From Bradyrhizobium symbiodeficiens (GTDB taxonomy: Bacteria; Pseudomonadota; Alphaproteobacteria; Rhizobiales; Xanthobacteraceae): a DNA stretch of 64,000 nucleotides. This document shows positions 25,585 to 33,534 of this stretch, one piece after another (the first letter of the stretch is position 1; each line of letters opens with the position of its first letter). A program made the position numbers and the translations under genes. The stretch is taken from assembly GCF_002266465.3 (NCBI RefSeq), contig NZ_CP029427.2:2234501-2298500 (forward strand). Direction: 5' to 3'. The notes under the pieces are model-generated. The model searched no databases and had not been told where the DNA came from. It worked only from the letters and a program-made list of their open reading frames with translations.

Positions 25585-26826
25585 TCACCGCGTCTGGGGA
25601 GATGCCTTCCCCGTTGATGCGGCGCCGGGGCGCTTCGGCTTGGTCTGCAGCTGGGCCTGCCCAGCGATAGCGTCCTGCCGTCCGGACCGGACCGGGGAAT
25701 CTGCGAGCGCAAAATCACGAAGCAGACGCACTGCCAGCCGCACCAGTTCGGCCTGGGTCTTGGCGCCGGTTCGCGCCAGCGCGGTTCGCAAGTGAAACCG
25801 CGCGGTGTGGATGGTGACGCCTTCGGCCTTGGCAAAGCTCTTCAAGTCGTCGTCGGCGGCAAGTGATGCGACCAGGCGTGCTGCGCCATTCGGCAATCCC
25901 AGTCCTTTGGACAGGATGTCCGCCGTGTTCGCCGATTCGAACTCGGGATCGTGCACGACCACGGTCGCACCGATCGTGCCGCGTTTCTCCCAATGCGATT
26001 GGGTGGACGGCTGCGGCGCCGGCGCGACCAGAACGACGTAGTCTCGCCCGCTGCTGCGTGGCACCGTGAGAATTCCGCCGACGCCGCCTTTCGCGACGTC
26101 GTCCACCAACGCATCGAAGCGCTGGCGCGCCTCGATTTTGACGGGCAGAGGACGCCCATTGCGATCAAGCGCGAATCCGTCGCCGCGCTGCGCGATGGTG
26201 CGCATTGCGGTATTGGCGAACAGCGTCACACCTTCATTGTCGAGCAGAATGAAGCCGGCCTGCATGCGGTCGAGCGATGCCTGCAGCCCGAGACTGCGGG
26301 CGTCGATCCGGAAGAACGATCGGCGCAGCAGCAAGGCGCGCGCGATGTGCGGCATCAAGCGTTCGAGCCGTGCGGCATCGTCGTCATCGAATGGCGGCCG
26401 ATCTTCGCCGCGGATCAGCGCGATCATCCCGAACGAACCCTGCTCGACGTAGAGCGGGCCGCCGAGCGTCTCGATCAGGCCGAGCGGCAGAAAATACTCG
26501 TTGTAGAAGCGGTCCCTGTCGCGCTCCTCGCGCGTGAACATGCGGTCAGTGCTGAGAGCTTTTCCGACCGGCTGGCGGAGGTAGAGCGCCGGAGCCGGAT
26601 CGATCTGCGCATAGTCCCTCTGATACCGCTCGATGTGCTGCTCCAAAATGCCGGAGGTCCACACGAAACTGGCGGTTGGATCCTGCGCATCCACGGTGAC
26701 CAATGTGGCAGCGCGGCACGCAAAACTTTCCTGGATCAGGCGGACGGCGTTTCCGAACTCTTCCGCGTTCGTAACGCCACGAAAAAGAATATCCAGGAAG
26801 CGCTCGTCAGCGTCATTCCCATTCAC
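25585..26826 (-). CDS. LuxR-type transcriptional regulator
   Basis: From a GTG at 26826 the protein has 413 residues. The N-terminal 300 residues are a sensor region without transmembrane segments, including a PAS-like stretch (DRMQAGFILLDNEGVTLFANTAMRTI in the middle). The C-terminal helix-turn-helix (residues about 330-395) reads LASLAADDDLKSFAKAEGVTIHTARFHLRTALARTGAKTQAELVRL, which is the LuxR/FixJ DNA-binding fold. An ATG at 26898 is in frame but lies inside the palindrome at 26891-26906, and the added residues look non-native. With the GTG start the palindrome is 64 bases upstream, close to its position at the target gene, which suggests autoregulation. Confidence 0.85.
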   Translation of the reverse strand: MNGNDADERFLDILFRGVTNAEEFGNAVRLIQESFACRAATLVTVDAQDPTASFVWTSGILEQHIERYQRDYAQIDPAPALYLRQPVGKALSTDRMFTREERDRDRFYNEYFLPLGLIETLGGPLYVEQGSFGMIALIRGEDRPPFDDDDAARLERLMPHIARALLLRRSFFRIDARSLGLQASLDRMQAGFILLDNEGVTLFANTAMRTIAQRGDGFALDRNGRPLPVKIEARQRFDALVDDVAKGGVGGILTVPRSSGRDYVVLVAPAPQPSTQSHWEKRGTIGATVVVHDPEFESANTADILSKGLGLPNGAARLVASLAADDDLKSFAKAEGVTIHTARFHLRTALARTGAKTQAELVRLAVRLLRDFALADSPVRSGRQDAIAGQAQLQTKPKRPGAASTGKASPQTR

Positions 26827-26890
26827 GGACGACCTATCCCCAATCAACCAATGAAAAAAGACAAAGTGGCACAAGGCAATTGGAGTGATG

Positions 26891-26906
26891 CTATCCATTT
26901 GGATAG
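26891..26906. promoter_or_regulatory. Palindrome copy 2, upstream of the LuxR-type gene
   Basis: CTATCCATTTGGATAG has two perfect 7-base arms around a 2-base centre. It is the perfect form of the motif at 23409-23424 and lies 64 bases before the GTG of the regulator. Confidence 0.65.
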
Positions 26907-26979
26907 GTTATTGCGAATTGTTTTTGGACACGCTCAAAGACTAAGCGCCAAGGAGCGGCGCCAAGCCGGGTTCCTGATG

Positions 26980-27105
26980 GTTATTTTTGAAGCACTTTCA
27001 CTGGCGGCTTCGCCAACGCTTGCGAGGCTCAAAACTGATGTCGGCGGCGAGCTCGGCATCATCGCGGCGTACGCCGCGATTGCGGAGATCCTGCAGGCGG
27101 AGTGA
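26980..27105 (+). pseudogene. 3' remnant of an isopropylmalate-dehydrogenase-like gene
   Basis: The frame ending at 27105 reads LKTDVGGELGIIAAYAAIAEILQAE. It aligns with TRDVGGKLGTIAAGAAIAEILQAG at the end of the dehydrogenase gene at 18551-19612. Only about 45 codons remain and there is no start or upstream enzyme sequence. It sits in the 487-base gap before the zinc finger gene. Confidence 0.65.
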
Positions 27106-27240
27106 AGGGTTCGTACCGAAATCTCGAAAACAACCCCATGCAAAGTAGAACGTCCTTTGATCGATCAGGTGATTTTAGCGCGGTGCCGGGACTGGGCTCC
27201 GGGCGACCGTGCCGTTGACCCGTCGGGCAAAACACTGGCA
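27037..27240. repeat. Repeat copy B: dehydrogenase 3' end and trailer
   Basis: This is the partner of 19544-19769. The shared trailer includes AACAACCCCATGCA-AGTAGAA, TTGATCGAT and CGTCGGGCAAAACAC. The conservation of noncoding text beyond the stop codon shows that a DNA segment, not just a protein end, was copied. Confidence 0.75.
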
Positions 27241-27313
27241 AAATACGATCATGGCGGAGATCGCGGCGTGAATGCATCTGCGGTGACCGCCGGCACGTCC
27301 AGTGGATTGACCC

Positions 27314-27667
27314 ATGATGTCTGAGAGCGATGGCATCAACCTCGCAGCCAAGCCGAGCGGAACGGGTTGCGCGGACTGTTCAGCGGCAGGCGGGTGGTGG
27401 TTTCATCTCCGCAGATGTGCCCAATGCGGCCACATCGGCTGCTGCGATGCGTCGCCCAACCAGCATGCGTCGAAACACAACGCGGCGACAGGTCACCCGA
27501 TCATCACGAGCTTCGAGCCGGGCGAGCGATGGTTTTACGACTATCGGACAGGAGAGGCTTTCGTCGGTCCCAAGCTTCAGGGCCCTCAATCCCATCCTTC
27601 GGATCAGCCGGTGCCCGGGCCGGCTGGGGCCGTGCCTTCAGACTGGCAAACACGGCTCCACGACTAG
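27314..27667 (+). CDS. UBP-type zinc finger protein
   Basis: The 117-residue protein has the zinc ligand pattern of the UBP (ubiquitin-hydrolase) zinc finger: Cys19 and Cys22, Cys35 and Cys38, Cys43 or Cys44, then His51, His55 and His61. The framework GCADC, CAQCGHIGCCD and HASKHNAATGH is typical. In eukaryotes this finger binds the free C-terminus of ubiquitin; bacterial stand-alone copies are known but their role is not. No ubiquitin-like or deubiquitinase gene is nearby. Residues 85-117 are Pro- and Gly-rich and probably disordered. Two adjacent ATGs (27314, 27317) are both possible. Confidence 0.85.
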   Translation: MMSESDGINLAAKPSGTGCADCSAAGGWWFHLRRCAQCGHIGCCDASPNQHASKHNAATGHPIITSFEPGERWFYDYRTGEAFVGPKLQGPQSHPSDQPVPGPAGAVPSDWQTRLHD

Positions 27668-27997
27668 GCATAGCTCGATCCATTGGCTGAGCATCGACGA
27701 CCTGCCGACCGATTTCGTCTCGACAGCATGGCCCCGCTACGCCGGTGATCTGGAGTGCATGTTTTTTGCAGGAGTGGCAGTCTTGCTGCGAGCGTAACGG
27801 CACGGGTCTCAGAACGGATAGTGTGATGCGACTGCCACAGTTGCACGATTGATCGGCGAAAACGGCTGATGAACATGGCGTTGTAGGATGGGTAGATCGG
27901 TAGAGCACTGGGAAACCCATCATGTTCGATCTTGAAAGCGGTCGATGGGGTTCGCTGCGCTCTACCCATCCTACGGGGCCCGTGATCAACGACGAAG
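27668..27997. other. Intergenic region with one repeat
   Basis: This 330-base gap between convergent genes holds the palindromic element at 27883-27974. The rest shows no reading frame of protein-like composition and no recognisable promoter. Confidence 0.5.
27883..27974. repeat. Palindromic repeat with GTAGGATGGGTAG ends
   Basis: GTAGGATGGGTAG at 27883-27895 is the exact reverse complement of CTACCCATCCTAC at 27962-27974. Elements of this type are common between genes in Bradyrhizobium and relatives. Confidence 0.75.
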
Positions 27998-28381
27998 TCA
28001 GAGCGCAAAATAGACCGTCATCGCTGTCACGACCAGGCCCAGCACGACGGCAAGCACCAGTTCTGCCTTGATGCCCGCGGCGGAGTGAGATTGGGCGTCG
28101 TCGATCATTCGACCGATCCTGATGAAGCGAATAAGCGAAATCATGATGATGGCGATCCCGATCAGGATCAGCACCAAGCCGTCATAGTGACTGAACGGGC
28201 CCGTGAAGCGATCGAGTTGCAATCGAGACCCGGTGTCCGTCCTGCTGGCTTCGGCAATCGTTCGGACGAAGAGGTTGAATTTCTCGACGACAAAGCCAAA
28301 CGCGATGATCGCGATGCCCGTCCTGACCCAGGCGAGAAAAGTCCGCTCGTTTGCTGCGTGGTCTGAGTACCTCTCGATCAT
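27998..28381 (-). CDS. DUF202 (YidH-like) membrane protein
   Basis: The 127-residue protein begins with NERTFLAWVRTGIAIIAFG, the DUF202 signature, and has three hydrophobic segments (about 18-38, 68-88, 103-126). The family is small, inner-membrane and uncharacterised. The upstream SDR gene is on the same strand but 42 bases away, so co-transcription is possible. Confidence 0.85.
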   Translation of the reverse strand: MIERYSDHAANERTFLAWVRTGIAIIAFGFVVEKFNLFVRTIAEASRTDTGSRLQLDRFTGPFSHYDGLVLILIGIAIIMISLIRFIRIGRMIDDAQSHSAAGIKAELVLAVVLGLVVTAMTVYFAL

Positions 28382-28423
28382 CGAGACCTCTCTGGATGCT
28401 GTCGACCCATCCGACGGCTGCCT

Positions 28424-29167
28424 CTAAAACTGATACCGCCTCAGCCCCCCGTCCACCGGGATCACCGTGCCCGTGATGTAGCGCGCCACCGGCGAGGCCA
28501 GGAACACCGCGAGTGCCGCCAGATCTTCCGGCTCGCCCCAATAGCCCACGGGGATTTCCTCTTCCGCAAAGCGCTCGCGATAATCGGGCGCGTAGTTGCG
28601 GCGGATCTGCTCGCTCATGATGCGGCCGGGCGGGATGCAGTTGATGGTGATGCCGTGCTCGCCGATCTCGCGCGACAGGCCCTTGGCCCAGGCGTGGACC
28701 GCTGCTTTCGCGGCGAAGGCTGCGTTGAGGCCTTCGGGCTCGGACTTGCCGGTGATGTTGACGATGCGGCCCCATTTGCGCTCGATCATCTGCGGCAGCA
28801 GCGCATGCGCGATGCGGCGGTAGCTGGTGAAGTTCAACGCGATCGCCTCGTCCCATTTGCTGTCGGGCGCATCGACCGGCAGCGGGCGGCTGCCGCCGGC
28901 ATTGTTGATGAGGATGTCGACATGGCCGAGCTCCTTCAATGCAAAGGCTGCGATCCTCTCCGCCGCGTCCTTGGCCATCACGTCCTGCTCGAACGGCGTG
29001 ATCAGCCCGGAGCCTACCTCCTTCACCAGTTCGGCGAGAAGATCGGTGCGCCGCGCCACGCCGACGACCCGCACGCCCTCGGCAGCGAGGCCCTTGGCGA
29101 TGGCGCGGCCGATGCCGATGCTCGCGCCGGTGACGACAGCGGTTTTCGATTTGAGCCCGAGGTCCAT
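28424..29167 (-). CDS. SDR-fold protein lacking the canonical catalytic Ser/Tyr
   Basis: The 247-residue protein has the short-chain dehydrogenase fold, with the cofactor motif TGASIGIG (residues 13-20) and NNAGG (88-92). The active site is unusual. Lys154 is present (AAKAAV), but the residue four before it is Ala150, not Tyr, and the position expected for Ser is Thr-Gly (139-140) in NITGKSEPEG. The neighbouring 3-hydroxybutyrate dehydrogenase at 61353 keeps all three residues. It may be an inactive or re-wired SDR, perhaps binding NAD(H) for another purpose; Phe151 cannot replace the Tyr hydroxyl. The ATG at 29167 is divergent from tam. Confidence 0.88.
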   Translation of the reverse strand: MDLGLKSKTAVVTGASIGIGRAIAKGLAAEGVRVVGVARRTDLLAELVKEVGSGLITPFEQDVMAKDAAERIAAFALKELGHVDILINNAGGSRPLPVDAPDSKWDEAIALNFTSYRRIAHALLPQMIERKWGRIVNITGKSEPEGLNAAFAAKAAVHAWAKGLSREIGEHGITINCIPPGRIMSEQIRRNYAPDYRERFAEEEIPVGYWGEPEDLAALAVFLASPVARYITGTVIPVDGGLRRYQF

Positions 29168-29313
29168 GGTCACACGCTCTCTTGTCTGGTTCTTGCTTGT
29201 TCGTGTTCGTTTCCTGCCCGTCCCGCGGACCTTGCGAATTGCCTGAGCGGGACGAGCAGTGGTAACCAAGAGCGGCGTTGAAGGAAACACGAAAAAGAAA
29301 AAGGCGTTGAGCG

Positions 29314-30084
29314 ATGGTCTGGGATCCGCAGCAATATCTGAAATTCTCCGGCCACCGGTTGCGGCCTGCCGTGGACCTCTTGATGCGGATTCCGGATTTT
29401 GGCCCGCGCGAGATTGCCGACCTCGGCGCCGGTGCTGGCAACGTGACGAAACTGATCAAGGAACGCTGGCCGGAGGCAAACGTAACCGGCGTCGAGGGCT
29501 CGGCCGAGATGGTTGCCGCCGGCCGCAAGGCCGCCCCCGACGTGGAATGGTCGCACGAGGATCTCGGCGATTGGCATCCCGCCAGACAGTACGACTTGAT
29601 CTATTCCAATGCCGCACTGCACTGGTTGCCCAATCATGCGGCATTGTTTCCGTCGGTCATGGAGAAGGTGAGGCCTGGCGGCATGCTTGCGGTGCAGATG
29701 CCGCGCAACTTTCTGGCGCCCTCCCATGTGCTGATCGGCGAGACCGCTCTCGATGGTCCGTGGCGGTCCAAGGTCGAGCATCTCGTCACGCCGCCCCCGG
29801 TCGAAGGGCCGGCCTTCTACCACGATCTGATTGCGCCGATGTCTGATAACATCGACATCTGGGAGACCGAATATTTGCAGGTGCTCGAAGGCGAGAACCC
29901 CGTCAAGGAATGGACCAAGGGGACCTGGCTGACGCGCTATCTCGACGTGCTCGCAGGCGAGGAGAAGATCGCATTCGAAGCCGCCTATGGCGCGCGGGTT
30001 GCGAAGGCCTATCCGAAGAATGCGGCGGGGCAGACCCTGTTTCCGTTCCGTCGCCTGTTCATGGTCGCCCAGCGCAAGAACTGA
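29314..30084 (+). CDS. tam: Trans-aconitate 2-methyltransferase
   Basis: The 256-residue cytoplasmic enzyme starts MVWDPQQYLKFSGHRLRPA, the Tam signature, with the SAM-binding motif IADLGAGAGNVTKL near residue 35. ALHWLPNH near 105 and QMPRNFLAPSH near 130 are also typical. It methylates trans-aconitate, which arises by isomerisation of cis-aconitate and inhibits aconitase. Length and motifs match the family along the whole protein. It is a single gene with its own promoter region against the divergent SDR. Confidence 0.92.
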   Translation: MVWDPQQYLKFSGHRLRPAVDLLMRIPDFGPREIADLGAGAGNVTKLIKERWPEANVTGVEGSAEMVAAGRKAAPDVEWSHEDLGDWHPARQYDLIYSNAALHWLPNHAALFPSVMEKVRPGGMLAVQMPRNFLAPSHVLIGETALDGPWRSKVEHLVTPPPVEGPAFYHDLIAPMSDNIDIWETEYLQVLEGENPVKEWTKGTWLTRYLDVLAGEEKIAFEAAYGARVAKAYPKNAAGQTLFPFRRLFMVAQRKN

Positions 30085-30280
30085 TGCCTTGCCGCAATGC
30101 GGCATAAGCGCTCGTTCGGTTGAACGGGCGCGGATGGCGGGTTGCGTAGACAGCTTTCGTCAAGATAGTTTGGCTGCGGCAAATTGGGCTTAGGTCTAGT
30201 TGTTCGGCTTGCGGATTGCTGCCACTACTGATCTGTAAAACAAAAAGAACCCGATTTTCGAGGTTGTTGGGGAGGTCTTC

Positions 30281-31282
30281 ATGCGCAAACTGCTTCTCGC
30301 GGTCGCCGCCGCCGCGCTGGTTCTGGCCCCTGCCGTTGGGCAGGCGCAAACTCCGATCGTCATCAAATTCAGCCACGTCGTCGCCAACGACACCCCGAAA
30401 GGGAAGGGCGCGCTGAAGTTCAAGGAGCTCGCCGAGAAATACACCGACGGCAAGGTCAAGGTCGAGATCTACCCGAACTCCACGCTCTACAAGGACAAGG
30501 AAGAGATCGAGGCGCTGCAGCTCGGCTCGGTGCAGATGCTTGCGCCCTCGACCGCGAAATTCGCGCCGCTCGGCATCAAGGAGTTCGAGGCGCTCGACCT
30601 GCCCTGGCTGTTCAAGGACGACCAGACCTATTCCAACGCGATGAAGGGCACGGTTGGAAAGTGGCTGTTCCAGAAGCTCGAGGCCAAGGGGATAACGGGG
30701 CTCGCTTATTGGGACAATGGCTTCCACATGGTCTCTTCGAATCGCCCGCTGGTGAAGCCGACCGATTTCCAGGGCTTGAAGGTCCGCATCTCCGGATCGA
30801 AGGTCGCGGACCAGTATTTCCGCCTGCTCGGGACGATCCCGCAGATCATGGCGTTCTCCGAAGTCTACCAGGCGCTACAGACCGGCGTGGTGGACGGCTG
30901 CGAGAACACTGCGTCCAACTACCTGACGCAGAAATTCTACGAGGTGCAGAAGGACATCACCGTGTCCTATCACGCGCATCTGCAATATGCCGTCATCGTC
31001 AATTCGAAATTCTGGTCGGGGCTGCCGCCCGATATCCGCACCCAGCTTGACAAGGCGATGGCGGATGCGACCGACTACACCAACTCGATCGCGCGCCAGG
31101 AGAACGAGGACGCACTGGCCGAGATCAAGAAGACGGGCAAGACGACTCTGCATTACCTCACCGACGCCGATCGAAAGGCCTGGCAGGAAGCGATGCAGCC
31201 GACTTATAAATGGGCAAAGGGCCGGGTCGGGCAGGAGGTGCTCGATCTCGTCGCCAAGGAACTCGACGTCAAGATGAACTGA
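30281..31282 (+). CDS. dctP: TRAP transporter substrate-binding protein DctP
   Basis: The 333-residue protein has a signal peptide (residues 1-23) and the DctP fold, starting IKFSHVVANDTPKGKGALKFKELAE. The anion-binding arginine is in LKVRISGSKVADQYF near residue 170, followed by QALQTGVVDGCENTASNY. It captures a C4-dicarboxylate or related organic acid in the periplasm and delivers it to the membrane subunits encoded just downstream. GGGGAGG precedes the ATG at the normal distance. An intra-operon hairpin terminator after its stop should make it the most abundant subunit. Confidence 0.94.
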   Translation: MRKLLLAVAAAALVLAPAVGQAQTPIVIKFSHVVANDTPKGKGALKFKELAEKYTDGKVKVEIYPNSTLYKDKEEIEALQLGSVQMLAPSTAKFAPLGIKEFEALDLPWLFKDDQTYSNAMKGTVGKWLFQKLEAKGITGLAYWDNGFHMVSSNRPLVKPTDFQGLKVRISGSKVADQYFRLLGTIPQIMAFSEVYQALQTGVVDGCENTASNYLTQKFYEVQKDITVSYHAHLQYAVIVNSKFWSGLPPDIRTQLDKAMADATDYTNSIARQENEDALAEIKKTGKTTLHYLTDADRKAWQEAMQPTYKWAKGRVGQEVLDLVAKELDVKMN

Positions 31283-31310
31283 CGGCCGCGTCCCAACAAG
31301 AACAATGGCA

Positions 31311-31345
31311 ACGGTCGGGGGTGATGCACTCCCGGCCGTTTCGCT
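31311..31345 (+). terminator. Intra-operon hairpin between dctP and dctQM
   Basis: ACGGTCGGG (31311-31319) pairs with CCCGGCCGT (31331-31339), with one G-T pair, and is followed by TTTCGCTCTT. It is 28 bases after the dctP stop and acts as a partial terminator that lowers expression of the membrane subunits. Confidence 0.7.
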
Positions 31346-31379
31346 CTTGGATGGACGAGCCAATGCTGGGGGGACGAAG

Positions 31380-33413
31380 TTGCTGCGTGTGCTGAATCGT
31401 GTGCTCGATCATCTCGAGGAATGGCTGATCGCGACGATGATCGCGGCTGCGACCTCGCTCATCTTCGTCGCCGTGCTGCACCGCTACGGCGCCGGGCTGT
31501 CGATCGACATCGCCAAATGGGCGGAAGCTCGCAACCTGACCTTCCTCGCCGTCCCCATGCGAGCTGCGTTCGTCTGGCTCGCCGCGGTCGACCTGTCCTG
31601 GGCGCAGGAACTCTGCATCTACATGTTTATCTGGATGGCGAAGTTCGGCGCCGCCTATGGCGTGCGGACCGGCATCCATGTCGGCGTCGACGTGCTGGTC
31701 AATATCCTGCCCGGCGGGTCGCGCCGACGTGTCATCACCTTCGGTTTGTTGTGTGGCGCGCTCTTCACCGCCATCGTCGCCTATTTCGGCGCCGCTTTCG
31801 TCGGCCAGATGTGGCAGACCGGCCAGCAGTCCAACGATCTCGAGGCGCCGATGTGGATGGTGTATCTCACCATCCCGCTCGGCTCCGGCCTGATGTGCTT
31901 CCGCTTCCTGCAGGTCGCCTGGTCGTTCTACCACACCGGCGAACTGCCGCATCACGACATGGCCGGCGTCGAAGGGGTCGAGGTGGACCCGGTGCATCCG
32001 GCCCCGGTGACGCCCACCCAGGTCGTCCGGGACGAGCGCAGCCCGCTCGGCTGGATCCTGATGCTGCTGCCGGTCCTGATCGTCGCCTTGTGCTTCGCTC
32101 ATTCGGCTCACGTCATCACGCTGCCGCAGGGCCTGCGCGTCGCCATCGTGTTCGGGCTGCTGCTCTCCTTGATGCTGACGGGCATGCCGATCTCGATCGC
32201 GCTTGGTCTCACCGTGCTCAGCTTCATGTTCACGCTGACCGACGTGCGAACGGAATCGGTGGCGCTGAAGCTGTTCACCGGCATCGAGAATTTCGAGATC
32301 ATGGCGATCCCGTTCTTCATCCTCGCCGGCAACTTCCTGACCCATGGCGGCGTGGCGCGGCGGATGATCAATTTCGCAACCTCGCTGGTCGGCCATTGGT
32401 ACGGCGGTCTGGCGCTGTCGGGAGTGGTCGCCTGCGCGCTGTTCGCCGCGATCTCCGGCTCTTCGCCGGCAACCGTGGTGGCGATCGGCTCGGTGATCCT
32501 GCCGGCGATGGTCGCGCAGGGCTTCCCGAAGCGGTTCGGCGCCGGCGTGATCACGACGTCGGGCTCGCTCGGAATCCTCATTCCGCCGTCGATCCCGATG
32601 GTTCTCTACGCCGTCTCCACCAACAGCTCGGTGGGCAAGCTGTTCATCGCGGGCATCATACCGGGACTCGTGCTCGCGTTCCTGCTTGGAGCCACGACCT
32701 TCTATCGCGCCTGGCGCAACGACTATCCGCGGATGCCGAAGGCGACGTTCATGCAGCGCTTCGATGCGTTCCGCAAGTCGATCTGGGGCATCCTGCTGAT
32801 CGTGATCGTGATCGGCGGCATCTACAGCGGCCTGTTCACGCCGACCGAGGCCGCCGCCGTCAGCGCGGTTTACGCCTTCATCGTCGCGGTGTTCATCTAT
32901 AAGGATCTGAAGCTGCGGGACGTGCCGCGGGTGCTGCTGTCGTCGGCGAACCTTTCGGCGATGCTGCTCTACATCATCACCAACGCCGTGCTGTTCTCGT
33001 TCCTGATGACCTACGAGAACGTGCCGCAAGCGCTGGCGCAATGGATGATCGACCAGGGCCTGGGGTGGATCGGCTTCCTGCTGCTCGTCAATCTCCTGCT
33101 GCTGGTGGCGGGCAACGTGATGGAGCCGTCTTCGATCATCCTGATCATGGCCCCGATCCTGTTTCCGGTCGCGGTCAAGCTCGGCATCGATCCCATTCAT
33201 TTCGGCATCCTGATGACGGTCAACATGGAGGTCGGCCTCTGCCATCCGCCTGTCGGTCTCAATCTCTACGTCGCATCGGGCATCGCCAAGATGGGCATTA
33301 CCGAGCTCACGGTCGCCGTGTGGCCATGGCTGCTGACGATGCTGGGATTCCTGGTGGTCGTGACCTACTGGCCGGGCCTGTCGTTGTGGCTGCCGAGACT
33401 GCTCGGGATGTAA
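31380..33413 (+). CDS. TRAP transporter fused membrane subunit DctQM
   Basis: The 677-residue protein joins the small 4-helix DctQ subunit (residues about 1-200) to the large DctM subunit (about 235-677). DctM landmarks are LLLSLMLTGMPISIALGL, FFILAGNFLTHGGVARRMI, SGSSPATVVAIGSVILPAM and GILIPPSIPMVLYAV. DctM carries the sodium-coupled substrate path. The TTG at 31380 is chosen because GGGGGG lies six bases before it. The earlier ATG at 31305 overlaps the terminator hairpin and would add 25 non-native residues. Natural Q-M fusions are well known in this family. Confidence 0.93.
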   Translation: MLRVLNRVLDHLEEWLIATMIAAATSLIFVAVLHRYGAGLSIDIAKWAEARNLTFLAVPMRAAFVWLAAVDLSWAQELCIYMFIWMAKFGAAYGVRTGIHVGVDVLVNILPGGSRRRVITFGLLCGALFTAIVAYFGAAFVGQMWQTGQQSNDLEAPMWMVYLTIPLGSGLMCFRFLQVAWSFYHTGELPHHDMAGVEGVEVDPVHPAPVTPTQVVRDERSPLGWILMLLPVLIVALCFAHSAHVITLPQGLRVAIVFGLLLSLMLTGMPISIALGLTVLSFMFTLTDVRTESVALKLFTGIENFEIMAIPFFILAGNFLTHGGVARRMINFATSLVGHWYGGLALSGVVACALFAAISGSSPATVVAIGSVILPAMVAQGFPKRFGAGVITTSGSLGILIPPSIPMVLYAVSTNSSVGKLFIAGIIPGLVLAFLLGATTFYRAWRNDYPRMPKATFMQRFDAFRKSIWGILLIVIVIGGIYSGLFTPTEAAAVSAVYAFIVAVFIYKDLKLRDVPRVLLSSANLSAMLLYIITNAVLFSFLMTYENVPQALAQWMIDQGLGWIGFLLLVNLLLLVAGNVMEPSSIILIMAPILFPVAVKLGIDPIHFGILMTVNMEVGLCHPPVGLNLYVASGIAKMGITELTVAVWPWLLTMLGFLVVVTYWPGLSLWLPRLLGM

Positions 33414-33534
33414 TGTGGGCGAGGATCACGCATGGCTAACGCGCGGTTAACCCGCGCGCTAAAATGCCAGCGTGATGCGACGCAGCCCTTTTTACGGATG
33501 TGAGGTAGGAACATGCCAGAAGATGGGAGCTGGC

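Noticed and set aside
27141..27160. TTGATCGATCA in repeat copy B as a regulatory box
   Set aside because: The spacing is wrong for FixK, and the motif belongs to the repeat trailer rather than to a promoter.
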